Notes: generated by a model from the letters alone, not told the origin. Shown: positions 1 to 9,319, counted from the first letter of the stretch. The stretch is DNA of 64,000 nucleotides from DATFVJ01 sp963712955 (GCA_963712955.1 CAVQKF010000005.1:496001-560000); one strand, 5' to 3'. Made by a program: numbers and translations.

Positions 1-2
1 AG

Positions 3-461
3 CATCGCAACCAGCGCGAAGTCGTAAGGATTGGCAGAGTCCCGGGCAGTTGTGAGCAGGGCCTCGAACTGGAGATGGGTGAACCCGAGCGTCGGCGACT
101 CGGCGGGCACCGCCGGGCGGCGGACATACTCGGCCGGTGAGTGCGCCAATATGCTGTCGATTACGCACGTCCGGTAGAACCCAGCGATCACCGACAGACG
201 CCGGGACACAGTTGACGGCTGGAACCTGCGGACCTCCTGCATCCATCGGACGTGCAACTCCAGATGCGGGCGCTCGACAGCCAGCGGGTCCAGGCCGCGC
301 TCAGCGCACCAGCCAAAGTAGATTCGCAGGTCGGACTCCATGTGGACGCGCGACGTGCCCTTGTAACGGGCGAGGTAGGCGGCAGCTGCGAGCCTCAGCA
401 CGTCGGCGCGCTGCCCAGATCCTCCGGCCGAGGCGGCGGTTAACTCTGTGTAGTGGGTCAT
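3..461 (-). CDS. Tyrosine recombinase/integrase, N-terminal part (cut by window edge)
   Basis: Reading leftwards from ATG at 461, the frame stays open to the edge and gives 153 residues. The start is a short lead (MTHYTELTAAS), followed by a helical SAM-like core-binding domain of the phage-integrase type: ARYKGTSRVHMESDLRIYFG, then VSRRLSVIAGFYR around residues 85-97 and a linker reaching TLGFTHLQFEALL. This is the usual N-terminal half of an integrase that cuts and rejoins DNA at att sites; the catalytic half with the R-H-R-Y residues lies outside. Integrases of this kind sit at the end of integrative elements, which fits the mobile debris elsewhere in the window. Family call is firm; whether it is full length is unknown. 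Confidence 0.75.
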   Translation of the reverse strand, partial: MTHYTELTAASAGGSGQRADVLRLAAAAYLARYKGTSRVHMESDLRIYFGWCAERGLDPLAVERPHLELHVRWMQEVRRFQPSTVSRRLSVIAGFYRTCVIDSILAHSPAEYVRRPAVPAESPTLGFTHLQFEALLTTARDSANPYDFALVAM

Positions 462-828
462 GATTCGACACTGCACCTGAGCCCCCGCTGCCGGAAACCG
501 GCGTCGCGCCCCGGCGGCGAAACGGACCGCGCTTGGGCGCGCGGCCTGGCACAGAGCAAGGCGTCATTCATCGTCGGCTGGTGAGGGCGGAGCATCGCGA
601 GCGGCGAGGCGCCGCTGGAAAGCATCCTCCTCACTTCGACGACAGCCCGGTCTGGCAGCAGACACTCGCTGCCCGCCTCTGACCAGCAAGGGCACCCATC
701 TCACCCGCGCACGCCAAGGACACCGCAGCTAGCTGCACGAGATGCGGCATGACAGGACGCTGAACGCCTGGCTGAGCAGGCGACGAAAACCACTCGCGGC
801 AATGGCCGTGTCGGCGAGACCATGTCGC
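462..828. other. Stretch without a recognised gene
   Basis: GC-rich DNA between the integrase start and the GNAT pseudogene. A short plus-strand open stretch near 590-690 (residues HPPHFDDSPVWQQTLAARL) looks coding-like and may be the tail of a lost gene, but I do not recognise it. Confidence 0.3.
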
Positions 829-1310
829 ATGGTCGAGGTACGCGAGATGGACGGAGATGGCTGGCGGGCCATGCGTGATGTCCGGCTGGAGGCGTTGCGG
901 GACGCTCCGTACGCCTTCGCGTCGACGTACGAGTGGGAGATCGCATTCGACGAAACGGACTGGCAGCGCAGAATCACCGGAGGCGGCAACTTCCTCGCCT
1001 ACGCGCCCGAACTCGACCCGGGCCTGTCGGAATTGTCGGCGGATTCGAGGCCGAGCCGGGCGCGGTTGAGCTGGTCTCGCTATGGGTCCGCCCGCCTGCG
1101 CGCGGGCACGGGGTTGGTCACGCGCTCGTCGAGGCCGTCGTCGACTGGGCCTGGGCGAAGAGCATACCCCGCGTGCACCTGTGGGTGACCGAGACTAACA
1201 GCACCGCCCGCCTGCTGTACGAACGGTGCGGATTCTGGCCGACCGCCGAAAGCCAGCCGCTGCCGTCTGATCCGGAGCTGATTGAGATCGGCATGGTGCG
1301 TTCCCGGTGA
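829..1310 (+). pseudogene. GNAT N-acetyltransferase, one frameshift
   Basis: Two overlapping frames together make one GNAT acetyltransferase, the family that moves an acetyl group from acetyl-CoA to an amine. The first frame (from ATG 829) gives the N-terminal part: MRDVRLEALRDAPYAFASTY and a strand ending GGGNFLAYAPELDPG. The second frame then carries VGIVGGFEAEPG, VELVSLWVRPPARGHGVGHA (the acetyl-CoA-binding Q/RxxGxG-type loop), and TARLLYERCGFWP, the usual C-terminal motif. The frame changes near 1015-1030. The joined product would be about 160 residues, normal for the family. A single lesion in an otherwise good gene could be a recent mutation or a read error. Confidence 0.75.
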
Positions 1311-1604
1311 CCCTTATAACGAGACGCGCCCGCACGAAATGCGCCGCGCTCACCGGCGGGAGAGGGCCCCGCTTCTCGGCACGACCAAGCGCGCGATACG
1401 CGGCATGTGCGCGCGTTCTCGGTCCAGGAGGGCATGCATAATCATGCAAGCCGCGCCGATCGTCATGGTGCGAATGACTACGGCTGCAGGACTGCAGACA
1501 ACGTGGCAGGCTTCAAATAAGCGCGCGCCTACCCGCCTAATGCACGGCTGTATCATTTCCGATACCGGTTGGTGGATACGCGCAGATGAGTCTGATCTGT
1601 GTTT
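1311..1604. other. Stretch without a recognised gene
   Basis: No supported gene. It contains the palindrome TGCATAATCATGCA described separately. Short open frames have no recognisable domain. Confidence 0.3.
1435..1452. repeat. Palindromic 18-bp repeat, copy 1 (ARG-box-like)
   Basis: TGCATAATCATGCAAGCC occurs here and again at 10356-10373. The first 14 bases form the inverted repeat TGCAT-AATC-ATGCA. The pattern resembles actinobacterial ArgR operator half-sites, but no arginine gene is adjacent, so the role is unknown. Confidence 0.45.
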
Positions 1605-1605
1605 C

Positions 1606-1733
1606 GGTGCGGACCCAGTCAGCCCAGGGCGGCTTCAGGCGAGCGACCTGGCGGTGTAGCACCCGACCTCATGCTGCAGCACCAAGATCTCGACATCCTT
1701 CGAGATGTCGCTGCGGGTAAGCAGCGCCACCCA
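1606..1733 (-). pseudogene. Integrase-core transposase, N-terminal fragment
   Basis: Minus-strand reading gives SKDVEILVLQHEV and, after a one-base frame change, VLHRQVARLKPPWADWVR. This matches the start of the actinobacterial integrase-core (IS481/IS3-like) transposases, which usually read KDxEILVLRHExAVLxRQVxRP. Only about 45 residues remain, with no DDE core, so it is a dead fragment. Related fragments lie at 6838-6927 and 27524-27910. Confidence 0.6.
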
Positions 1734-1784
1734 GCCGGAGAACTGGATCACGAGCAGGCAGGCGGAAGGGAGCGAGTGCCGAGG

Positions 1785-2021
1785 TTAGAACCCCTGGTCA
1801 GAATGCTCTGCACGAGTTCTGGGACGCCTGTGGGTGCCGGCCCCACAGGCAATGAACGCCACGATGCCCACTACTCCGGCCAGATGCCGGCCCGGCCAGG
1901 CGCCGAGTGCAAACGACCCGGCGGTGACCGCAACGTACCCCGTGGTCTGCGCGAAAAGGGCGTGCGCCTGATCGCGGCCGATCATCCCGATGCGCGGCTG
2001 GGATGCGACTGACTCGGTCAT
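1785..2021 (-). pseudogene. Bax inhibitor-1/YccA-like membrane protein, truncated
   Basis: From ATG at 2021, with a good AAGGA upstream, the frame reads MTESVASQPRIGMIGRDQAH and then a hydrophobic helix TGYVAVTAGSFALGAWPGRH followed by LAGVVGIVAFIAC. This is the N-terminal part of the Bax inhibitor-1/YccA family (multi-pass inner-membrane proteins of about 230 residues). After residue 58 the frame degenerates into arginine-rich sequence and stops after 78 residues, so five or more helices are missing. The intact start with ribosome binding site suggests recent loss. Confidence 0.6.
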
Positions 2022-2071
2022 GACATCCTGTTCCTTTCTGCCTGCGGCTTTACCGGTACGACGTGGCATGG

Positions 2072-2116
2072 CCGGCGGAACCGGGTGCCCGGAATGAAGC
2101 CACCCGGTTCCGCCGG
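2072..2116 (-). terminator. Perfect 16-bp inverted repeat downstream of epoxide hydrolase
   Basis: Arms at 2072-2087 (CCGGCGGAACCGGGTG) and 2101-2116 are exact reverse complements, with a 13-base loop. It lies 36 bases after the stop of the minus-strand epoxide hydrolase, where an intrinsic terminator is expected. There is no clear T-run, as is common in actinomycetes. Confidence 0.7.
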
Positions 2117-2151
2117 GAGAGGGGATGTGCGGACGTCCGGGTATCGGTTGG

Positions 2152-3378
2152 CTAGCGCAGGGACCGGAAGGCGGCGCGCAGCTCGGCGGTGAACAGTGCC
2201 GGCTCCTGCCAGGCGGCGAAGTGGTTGCCCCGGTCAAGCTCGTTGAAGTAGATGAGGTTGGGGTAGGCCCGCTCGGCCCAGCTGCGGGGGACCTTGTAGA
2301 TCTCGTGCGCGAAGGTGCTCACCGCGGCCGGGATCGAGACGCCCTTGACGTCGAAGAAGCCGACCGTGTTCTCCCAGTACAGCCGGGCGGAGGAAACCCC
2401 CGTGTTCGTCAGCCAGTAGAACGTGACGTTGTCCAGGACCTCGTCCCGGGTCAGGTTGCCGACGGGGTGCCCGGCGAAGGCGTCGGCGATGTCCTGGTAG
2501 CTGGATGCGTCGTGGTTGATCATCCAGGCCGCCAGGGTGACGGGCGAGTCCGCCAGGCCGTACATGGTCTGCGGCTTCGTCCCCATCTGCACCCCGTACC
2601 CGACACCCGTGGTGAAGAAGAAGTTCAGCTGCTCGAACGAGCGGCTTTCCTCCGCCGACAGGCCCGACGGCGGCGGGCCGCCCGCCCCGAACACGTTGCG
2701 CACCAGCGTCAGCCAGGCATCCGCCGGGACGGCGCCGGCCATGTTGGTGTGGATGCCGAGCAGCCCCGCAGGTGCCTGCACGCCCATCATGTCGGTGATG
2801 ATCGCGCCCCAGTCGCCGCCTTGCGCCACGTAGCTCTGGTAGCCCAGGCGCTTCATCAGCGTGTCCCAGGCCTGTGCTATCCGGACCGGGCCCCAGCCGA
2901 GGTCCCGCGGCTTGCCGGAGTACCCGTAGCCTGGCATCGAGGGGATTACCACGTCGAAGGCGTCGGCTGCGCTCGCGCCGTGCGCGGTGGGGTTGGTCAG
3001 CGGGCCGATGACGTTCAGCAGTTCGATGACCGAGCCGGGCCACCCGTGGGTGATGATGACCGGCAGCGCGTTCTCCTCGGGCGAGCGGACGTGGATGAAG
3101 TGAATGTCCAGCCCGTCGATCTCGGTGACGAAGTGCGGCAGGGCGCCCAGCCGGGCCGCGCAGCGGTGCATGTCGTACTCGGTTGCCCAGTAGCGGGCGA
3201 GTTCCTGGGTCACCGCCTGCTGCACGCCCTGCGAGAAGTCGGCGACGAGTTCTGGGTCGGGCCAGCGGGTGGCCGTGATGCGGGCGCGCAGCGCCTCAAG
3301 TTCCGTCTCGGGGGTGACCGGGATCGGGAACGGCCGGATCGCCGTGGCACCCGCTGTATTTTCGGTCGTGGCAGACAT
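2152..3378 (-). CDS. Epoxide hydrolase, alpha/beta-hydrolase fold (EHN domain)
   Basis: A 408-residue protein with the N-terminal epoxide hydrolase domain (IRPFPIPVTPETELEALRAR, WPDPELVADFSQG) followed by an alpha/beta-hydrolase core. HGWPGS at 111-116 is the oxyanion HGxP motif, GGDWGA places the nucleophile Asp at 189, and GNHFAAWQEP near 384-393 carries the catalytic His. The reaction is hydrolysis of an epoxide to a vicinal diol; the natural substrate cannot be told. Start ATG 3378 has GAAGGGAA upstream. It lies 159 bases downstream of the LAL regulator in the same orientation, and a terminator follows. A gap-free paralogue of the same length sits at 51116-52342. Confidence 0.9.
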   Translation of the reverse strand: MSATTENTAGATAIRPFPIPVTPETELEALRARITATRWPDPELVADFSQGVQQAVTQELARYWATEYDMHRCAARLGALPHFVTEIDGLDIHFIHVRSPEENALPVIITHGWPGSVIELLNVIGPLTNPTAHGASAADAFDVVIPSMPGYGYSGKPRDLGWGPVRIAQAWDTLMKRLGYQSYVAQGGDWGAIITDMMGVQAPAGLLGIHTNMAGAVPADAWLTLVRNVFGAGGPPPSGLSAEESRSFEQLNFFFTTGVGYGVQMGTKPQTMYGLADSPVTLAAWMINHDASSYQDIADAFAGHPVGNLTRDEVLDNVTFYWLTNTGVSSARLYWENTVGFFDVKGVSIPAAVSTFAHEIYKVPRSWAERAYPNLIYFNELDRGNHFAAWQEPALFTAELRAAFRSLR

Positions 3379-3537
3379 ATGGAGTTCCCTTCTCCGTAGG
3401 AGTGGCTACGACACGAAGCCTGCGCGCCTCGCCTCCGCTTTGCCCCCGTGGGCGACCCTGGGCCTAGTGCCGGGACTGCTCACTGGGGTGCTCCCTGGGG
3501 TCGCGCTGCCCGGCGGCTGATATCAGGCCAGGGTCAG

Positions 3538-6282
3538 CTAGGAGCCGGAGGCGACCAGCGCGTTCGCCAGCTCCCGCCGGGAGCGGATGCCGAGCTTGGT
3601 GAACACGTTGCGCAGGTGCCACTCCACGGTCCGCGAGCTGAGGAAGAGCCGGGCGCCGATCTCCGGGTTGGACAGCCCGTCGCGGGCGAGCCGCGCGATC
3701 TGCCGTTCCTGGGGGGTCAGGTCATCGCTCGCGCCCACAGTCCGCTTGCGCACGTTCTCGCCCGTCGCCGCAAGTTCCCTGCGGGCGCGCTCTGTGAACG
3801 CCTCCATCCCGATCGCGGCCAGCATCTCGTGGGCCGTGCGCAGCTGTTCGCGCGCGTCTGTCCGGTGGTTCTCGCGGCGCAGCCACTCCCCGTACAGCAG
3901 GCGCGCGCGGGCGGCCTCCGGACGGAGCCGGGTACGACTCAGCCGCTCGATCGCTTCGCGGTGCAGCCCGTCAGCGGCCTCCCCGTCGCTGAGCAGCGCC
4001 CGGCAGCGCGCCTCCATGCCGAGCGGGAAGTCGCCGTCGTAGGGCTGCGCCGCCTGGGCCAGCCGCAGGTGCGCCTTACGGGCTAGGCCGATGTCCCCGG
4101 TGCGCACGGCCGCCTCGACGAGCTCGGGCAGCATCCATACGAAGACCCAGTGGTTGAGGGCGGCCTCCGAGACGGCCGGCCGGGCCGCTGATACCGCCTG
4201 CGCGTACCGGGCGAGGCCGTTATTCAAGACGGCGGTCGCCCACAGTGCCCGGGTGGCTGTCATGCCCTGCCCACCGAAACGCTCGATCGCGGCGGATACC
4301 TCATCTTCCCTGCCCTGCAGTGCCCGGAGCCGCAGCAAGGCGTAGGGCGGCAAGCGGCTGCCGGTGACCGCGGCCACGCTCTCGATCTCCGCGATGATCG
4401 ACTCAGCGTCTGCGAAGTCACCCGTCCACGCGGTCGCCATCCCCAGGTAATTGAGGTGGGCTGGCAGCGCCGCAAGCTCACCGGCGTCACGGACGACCTG
4501 GACATTTCTGGCAGCGACGGCGTACCAGCCGTCGCAGTCCCATAGCGCCGCGCGGGTGCCCACGGCCATCCAGCCCCAGCGCAAGACGTCTTCCGCGGGC
4601 ATGTCCGCGAGCGCGAGCGCCGCTCGCCGCAACGTCGGAGTCGCGGCCGTATAACCCTCGATGATCAGCTGGGCGAAACCGTCAAGTAGCAGGTCGCGTG
4701 GGCGGAGAGCACCTTGCGGCGAGGGGAGGGCCTGCACCCTGTGGCAGATCTCCACAATGACGTCCCGTGCGGCGATTTCCTCCGCCATCCCCGCTGCGCC
4801 CCAGGCGGTCAGGTAGGTCTCCCGCGCTAGGTCCACGTCAAATGGCTCTAGCCGCGCGGCGGCCTCCCGCAGCAGCGGGAGAGCCTCGGTCCAGCGGCCA
4901 GCGCCCAAGGCGACGTGGGCGCGGATCCGGCAGGCCAGGGCGCTCTGGAACTCGCTGAGTGGCCATGCCTCCGCCATGGCGACCAGCCCGAGAGCCGCGT
5001 CGAACTCACCAGCCTGGGAGCTTGCCTGCGCGGCGGCCAGGGCGCGATCCGCCCGTCGGCCCGGCTCGCTCGTCAGCGCGACGGCGCGCAGCAAGAACGC
5101 CGCGGCGGCGGCAAGCCCGCCGCGCGCCTGCGCCCGGCCAGCGACGCGCTCGAGTTCCGCGGCGACCTGCTCGTCAGGCCCGGTGGTGGCGGCGGCCAGG
5201 TGCCATGCGCGACGGTCGGGGTCGGTCGCGGAATCGGTTACCTCCGCCAGCGCCTGGTGCACGGCGCGGCGATCGGCTGCCGCCGCTGACCGATAGATCG
5301 CCGAGCGCGCCAGCGGATGAGGGAACGTCACCCGCTCTCCGATCGCCAGCAAACCTTCCGCCTGCGCCGCGTCCGCAGCCGACGGCGCGATGCCGAGCCG
5401 CTCGGCGGCGCGCCACAGCAGCACCGGGTCGCCGACGGGTTCCGCCGCCGCGACCAGCAGCAGCCGCCCCCCGTCATCGGAGAGCAGGTCGAGGCGCCGG
5501 ACGAAGCTCTCCTGGATCCGCCCGGTCAGCGCCTGCGCCCCCATCATGCCGAAGCCGCCCGCCAGCTGCGTAGCGGTCAAGCCTTGCGGCAGCTCGAGCA
5601 ACGCCAGCGGATTCCCCCGCGTCTCGGCCACGATCCGGTCCCGGACGGCCTCATCCAACTTGAACCGCACCGCGGAGGTGAGCAGCACGCGGGCGACGTC
5701 GTCGCGCACGCCCCGCACCTCCAGTTCGGGCAGGTGCCGGAGCTCCTCGCCCGGCTCGCGAGTCCCGAATACCATCCCGACCGGCTCCGCCAGCAGCCGA
5801 CGGGCGACGAAGGCCAGCGTCAGCTCCGAGGTCTGGTCCAGCCACTGCGCGTCGTCGATGACGCACAGCAGCGGGCGCTCCTCGGCTACCGCCGCGAACA
5901 GGCTCAGCACCGCAAGCCCGACGAGAAACCGGTCTGGGGCTGCCCCGGAGCTTAGACCGAACACGATCTCCAGGGCCTGCCGCTGCGGCGCTGGCAGCCT
6001 GCCGAGCCGGTCGAGCAGCGGCCCGCATAGCTGATGCAAGCTGGCGTACGCCAGCTCCATCTCCGACTCCACCCCCACCGCCCGGACGACCGTCAGATCG
6101 GACGCCGACGCGACCAGGAAGTCCAGCAGCGCCGTCTTCCCGATCCCAGCCTCGCCGCGCAGTACCAACGACCGGCTCTCGCCGCGGCGGATCGCCCTGG
6201 CCAAATCGTCAAGCAGCGCACATTCACCCGCCCGGCCGCGCAGCCGCGTGCGCCTGCCCGTCCCGGGGAAACGGCTCTCCAT
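3538..6282 (-). CDS. LuxR-family regulator with N-terminal AAA ATPase (LAL type)
   Basis: A 914-residue large ATP-binding LuxR regulator. The N-terminal module has Walker A GEAGIGKT at 43-50 and a Walker B-like segment LLCVIDDAQWLD in the first 160 residues. A long alpha-helical TPR-like middle follows (ALALADMPAEDVLRWGWM and similar). The C-terminal LuxR helix-turn-helix is LTPQERQIARLARDGLSNPE then RTVEWHLRNVFTKLGIRSRR. LAL proteins are usually ATP- and ligand-gated activators of nearby catabolic or secondary-metabolite genes. The next gene on the same strand is the epoxide hydrolase, a plausible target (inference). Length is normal and the gene looks intact. Confidence 0.9.
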   Translation of the reverse strand: MESRFPGTGRRTRLRGRAGECALLDDLARAIRRGESRSLVLRGEAGIGKTALLDFLVASASDLTVVRAVGVESEMELAYASLHQLCGPLLDRLGRLPAPQRQALEIVFGLSSGAAPDRFLVGLAVLSLFAAVAEERPLLCVIDDAQWLDQTSELTLAFVARRLLAEPVGMVFGTREPGEELRHLPELEVRGVRDDVARVLLTSAVRFKLDEAVRDRIVAETRGNPLALLELPQGLTATQLAGGFGMMGAQALTGRIQESFVRRLDLLSDDGGRLLLVAAAEPVGDPVLLWRAAERLGIAPSAADAAQAEGLLAIGERVTFPHPLARSAIYRSAAAADRRAVHQALAEVTDSATDPDRRAWHLAAATTGPDEQVAAELERVAGRAQARGGLAAAAAFLLRAVALTSEPGRRADRALAAAQASSQAGEFDAALGLVAMAEAWPLSEFQSALACRIRAHVALGAGRWTEALPLLREAAARLEPFDVDLARETYLTAWGAAGMAEEIAARDVIVEICHRVQALPSPQGALRPRDLLLDGFAQLIIEGYTAATPTLRRAALALADMPAEDVLRWGWMAVGTRAALWDCDGWYAVAARNVQVVRDAGELAALPAHLNYLGMATAWTGDFADAESIIAEIESVAAVTGSRLPPYALLRLRALQGREDEVSAAIERFGGQGMTATRALWATAVLNNGLARYAQAVSAARPAVSEAALNHWVFVWMLPELVEAAVRTGDIGLARKAHLRLAQAAQPYDGDFPLGMEARCRALLSDGEAADGLHREAIERLSRTRLRPEAARARLLYGEWLRRENHRTDAREQLRTAHEMLAAIGMEAFTERARRELAATGENVRKRTVGASDDLTPQERQIARLARDGLSNPEIGARLFLSSRTVEWHLRNVFTKLGIRSRRELANALVASGS

Positions 6283-6295
6283 CAGCGGGGTCCGC

Positions 6296-6583
6296 TCAAA
6301 GCGACCCTGCCTTCATCTGTTGCTCGATACGGTCTGCCGGGCACAGCGCCAGCGCCACGATCGTCAGCGTCGGGTTCGCGGCCGCCCCGGTCGTCATCAC
6401 ACTGCCATCGGACACGAACAGGTAGGGCACGTCGAGCGCACCGCCGAAGTCATTCACGACGCCATCCTCGGAACGCGCGCTCATACGGGCGGTTCCGAGG
6501 TCATGCGGATACATGATGCGGGCAGCAGCTGTGATAGTCGCGATGGCCTGTCTGCTGGGGATCACCGTTTCAGGCGTGCTCAT
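6296..6583 (-). pseudogene. GMC oxidoreductase C-terminal tail joined to a foreign start
   Basis: The 95-residue frame contains the C-terminal signature of GMC oxidoreductases (FAD-dependent alcohol or sugar oxidases): HDLGTARMS, VVNDFGGALDVPYLFVSDGS and TTGAAANPTLTIVALAL. Family members are 500-600 residues, so the FAD-binding part is missing. The first 22 residues (MSTPETVIPSRQAIATITAA) are not GMC sequence. They resemble the start of the small gluconate-dehydrogenase subunit often encoded next to GMC genes, so an internal deletion may have fused two neighbours (inference). It probably has no activity. Confidence 0.65.
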
Positions 6584-6837
6584 GCGCGGCTCCCTAACTA
6601 CACGGGGCAGACATTACGCTCCCTCGATCATCGTGTCGATGTGCCGCGAACCCAGGTCCGGGACCTTAAGCATTGCCCGGCGGGATGCCAAGCCGCCGTA
6701 CCCGCCAGGGATGTGTCGCGACGGTGCCTGTGCCGAGAATCTCATCCGCCCAGGTAGGGCAGCTATCCGGTTTCGGCAGAGGCCGCATGAGCTAGTTGCC
6801 CTCCCGAGGTCCGATCGCTGCGGCATAATGATCGGCT

Positions 6838-6927
6838 GTGCTGCTTCGACTGGCCTATCTGAGTGTGACGAACGCGTTCGCGTTACTGTGGCTTCTTCCG
6901 ATGGGCGACCGAGGCAAGAAGTCCTCA
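6838..6927 (+). pseudogene. Integrase-core transposase, N-terminal fragment
   Basis: Begins with GTG and reads MLLRLAYLSVTNAFALLWLL then PMGDRGKKSS. This is the usual first 30 residues of an actinobacterial integrase-core transposase (normally followed by KDAEILxLRHQ). Sequence after 6927 no longer matches. It is probably the same family as the fragment at 1606-1733, on the other strand. Confidence 0.55.
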
Positions 6928-7378
6928 CTAATATGTGTCAATAACAACAGAAACGGCTGGCTACGCGCGACCTTCCTCAATCTGGCTGCTCGCTGGGTGA
7001 TCGCATTTTTGCGGGGGGCGCGGAGCTGCTTACCACTCACGTGGTCTGGGCGGGTCGCCGACGTTGTGGAGTGGTATGAGTCCGTGAGAAGTACATGGAA
7101 GGTGCATCAGGGGTAGACGGGAGGTAGATGGGGGCTGTTAAGCCTGTGGTGTGTCCAGATGTCCTTGGGCGTATGGCGGGAGCCTGGCTGGGTCCGCGCG
7201 CAGGCGCCCTCACTGGAAGGGAACAGTACGGCCACTGCTTCTGCCTGCGGGTTTGGGTGTTTTTGCTCCTGCGGCGGGCCTGTACGTGGCTGTCCTTTGG
7301 ATCGGTCGCGCGGCAGCCCGCAGCCAGGCACATATAGCGGACAGCGTCGCCATGCCGAAACCGGTCCGGTGATGTTTG
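6928..7378. other. Stretch without a recognised gene
   Basis: No supported gene between the transposase fragment and the tRNA-like element. Overlapping arginine-rich and cysteine-rich open frames on both strands show no domain. Confidence 0.3.
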
Positions 7379-7468
7379 TGCAGGTAAATGGGTATGTAGC
7401 GTGGTGCGGAGGAGCGGTCTGTAAACCGTCGACGTATGTCTACCCTGGTTCGAATCCAGGACCTGCCG
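7379..7468 (+). tRNA. Degenerate tRNA-Tyr(GTA)-like element
   Basis: The 3' half folds like a tRNA. The T arm is CCTGG-TTCGAAT-CCAGG (7444-7460), and the acceptor strand ACCTGCC (7461-7467) pairs over six bases with GCAGGT at 7380-7385. The anticodon region CGGTCTGTAAACCG would present GTA (tyrosine), but its loop is one base short. The D arm is too long and does not fold, and the first acceptor pair is mismatched. It is best read as a pseudo-tRNA or an att-type remnant left by an integrative element. A second, weaker hairpin of the same pattern (AGCGGTCCGCAAGACCGT) lies near 7518-7535. Confidence 0.4.
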
Positions 7469-8093
7469 CCCCGAAATACCAGGTCAGGGCCTCGCCCGAA
7501 GGGCTTCCGGGCCTGTTCAGGGAGCGGTCCGCAAGACCGTCGGCGTTCGCTGCATTGCGCGGTTCCTGCAGGTAAGCCCGCCGGTCTATCCCCACGGCCG
7601 GGCGAGGTGCCTGCGCCACGGCGAATACGCGGAGAAGTTTTCAGGCCCGGAGGACGACGGCTGGGGTGGGAGTTTGCGCGAGCAGGACTCACACGCGGAG
7701 AAGGTGACCGAGACCGTGGCGGCCCGGCGACGCCCACTATTAGCTCATGGGAACCGGTAGCTCATGGGAACCGGCACTAGCGAGCGCTTGTTGTGCTGGC
7801 CGGCCGCTGGCTTCTCCTGCCCCCGCTGCTGCCCGCTCTCGCGGCGATCTGCCCCACGTTGCCGCGGCCACCGTGATGTGCTCGATGCCAGCCATCAAGT
7901 CAGGGCACGAGCCCTCACGGAGGGTGAGAATTCTGGGGGCGTTAGCGTGGTGCCCCAGTGCATATCGCCGACTCGGTGCGCGTGTGGCCAGGTGATTTAC
8001 TGGCCGTCATGAAGGGGCATATCCGCCTGTTCTGGGCGCCTTGCTGATCGCCGCGGTTCGGATCGCAGGCGGCATCGGTAAGCCGCTGGCAGC
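7469..8093. other. Stretch without a recognised gene, with a 17-bp tandem repeat
   Basis: No gene recognised. TAGCTCATGGGAACCGG occurs twice in direct succession at 7741-7757 and 7758-7774. The weak tRNA-like hairpin near 7518-7535 is also here. Confidence 0.4.
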
Positions 8094-8363
8094 ATGGCAG
8101 CGGCTGCCTGGCGGGTTGCCGGTTTGGATGGCCGCCAGCAGGTGGGCGTGGCGACGAGCACCTGGTCGTGCGGTGGAAGGCGCACGGCACCTACCGCGGC
8201 GCCCTTCCCGGCGGGGCACCCTCAGGCGGCCGGCCGGGAGGCCACCTTCACCGGCACCGACACCCTGCGCATCGCCGGCGGCAAGCTCGCCGAGTACTGG
8301 GAAAACGCCCACAGCCTGCTGTTCATCCAGCAACTCGGCGTCCGCAAGGTGCCCGCCGGCTGA
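8094..8363 (+). pseudogene. SnoaL-like polyketide cyclase/ester cyclase, C-terminal remnant
   Basis: Pieces in successive frames give VVRWKAHGTYRGALPG and then FTGTDTLRIAGGKLAEYWEN followed by LLFIQQLGVRKVPAG. This is the end of a SnoaL-like protein (small alpha+beta barrel, about 130 residues). At least two frame changes (near 8165 and 8220) and no convincing start make it a pseudogene. It stops 86 bases before the NmrA-like gene, so it may once have been co-transcribed with it. Confidence 0.6.
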
Positions 8364-8449
8364 CCACCCGAAGGGCGATCCGTGAACGCAGCTGACAGGC
8401 AATCTCAACGGGCGCTGCCAAGGCGGCCGCGTCGCGAGGAGTGATGACA

Positions 8450-9319
8450 ATGGATCAGCAGACCAGCCCGGTCCTGGTGACCGGGGCGACCGGCAACACC
8501 GGAAAGGCCGTCCTGGACGCCTTAATAGGGCGCGGGGCACCAGTGCGGGCCGTGGTGCGCACGGAGGCGGACCGCAGCAAGCTTCCCGCCGGCGTTCCGG
8601 TGGCTGTTGCCGACTTTGACGATGCCGTATCGATCGCCGCGGCGCTGGAGGGCGCCAGGCGCGCCTACCTGGTCACGCCCTCCTCCGAGCGAGCCGAGGC
8701 GCAGCAGCAGCGCTTCGGCGACCTGGCGGCCCAGGCAGGCGTCGATCACCTGGTAGTGCTCTCCCAGCTGGCCGCCGATGAGCACTCACCGGTGCGGTTC
8801 CTGCGCTATCACGCCGCGGTGGAACGGCATGTCCGTGACCTGGGCATCGCCTACACCTTCTTGCGGCCCAACCTGTTCTTCCAGGGCCTGCTCGCCTTCG
8901 CCGGGCCGATTGCCGCCCAGGGCCAGTTCTACGCCCCGATCGGTGAGGCCAGGGTCAGTGCCATAGACGTGCGCGACATCGCCGCCGTGGCCGCCACCAC
9001 GCTCACCGAGGCCGGCCACGAGGGCGCGACATACACCCTGACCGGTCCCGCTTCCATCACCCACGCACAGATCGCCGCGGCGCTGACCTCCGCCCTCGGG
9101 CGCGACATCACCTTCATCGACGTACCACCCGAAACATTCGCCAACACCCTGCAGGGGATCCTGCCACCTTGGCAGGTCCAGGGCCTGCTGGAGGACTACG
9201 CGCATTACCGGCGCGGGGAGGCAGCATCAGTCTCCCCTGCGGTCGCTGAGGTCACCGGCAGGCCGCCACGAAACGTCAGCCAGTTTGCGCGCGACTACGC
9301 CCCGGCATTCGCCAGCTGA
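8450..9319 (+). CDS. NmrA-like NAD(P)-binding oxidoreductase
   Basis: About 289 residues of the NmrA/atypical short-chain dehydrogenase family. LVTGATGNTGKAVLDALIGR near the N-terminus is the nucleotide-binding GxxGxxG loop. RAYLVTPSSERAEAQQQRF, LVVLSQLAADEHSPV and YTFLRPNLFFQGLL follow the family's usual order. The Tyr-x-x-x-Lys dyad of classical SDRs is not evident, as in NmrA-type redox sensors. Three starts are possible (8441 GTG, 8444 ATG, 8450 ATG). I prefer 8450 because GAGGA at 8436-8440 is then nine bases upstream. Substrate unknown. Confidence 0.85.
   Translation: MDQQTSPVLVTGATGNTGKAVLDALIGRGAPVRAVVRTEADRSKLPAGVPVAVADFDDAVSIAAALEGARRAYLVTPSSERAEAQQQRFGDLAAQAGVDHLVVLSQLAADEHSPVRFLRYHAAVERHVRDLGIAYTFLRPNLFFQGLLAFAGPIAAQGQFYAPIGEARVSAIDVRDIAAVAATTLTEAGHEGATYTLTGPASITHAQIAAALTSALGRDITFIDVPPETFANTLQGILPPWQVQGLLEDYAHYRRGEAASVSPAVAEVTGRPPRNVSQFARDYAPAFAS

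Noticed and set aside
2125..3399. Long plus-strand open frame (424 residues)
   Set aside because: Antisense shadow of the epoxide hydrolase; composition is Arg/Val/Gly rich and no domain is visible.
7515..7580. Second tRNA-like hairpin after 7468
   Set aside because: Only the anticodon-type hairpin is good; position 33 is C and no acceptor or T arm is present.
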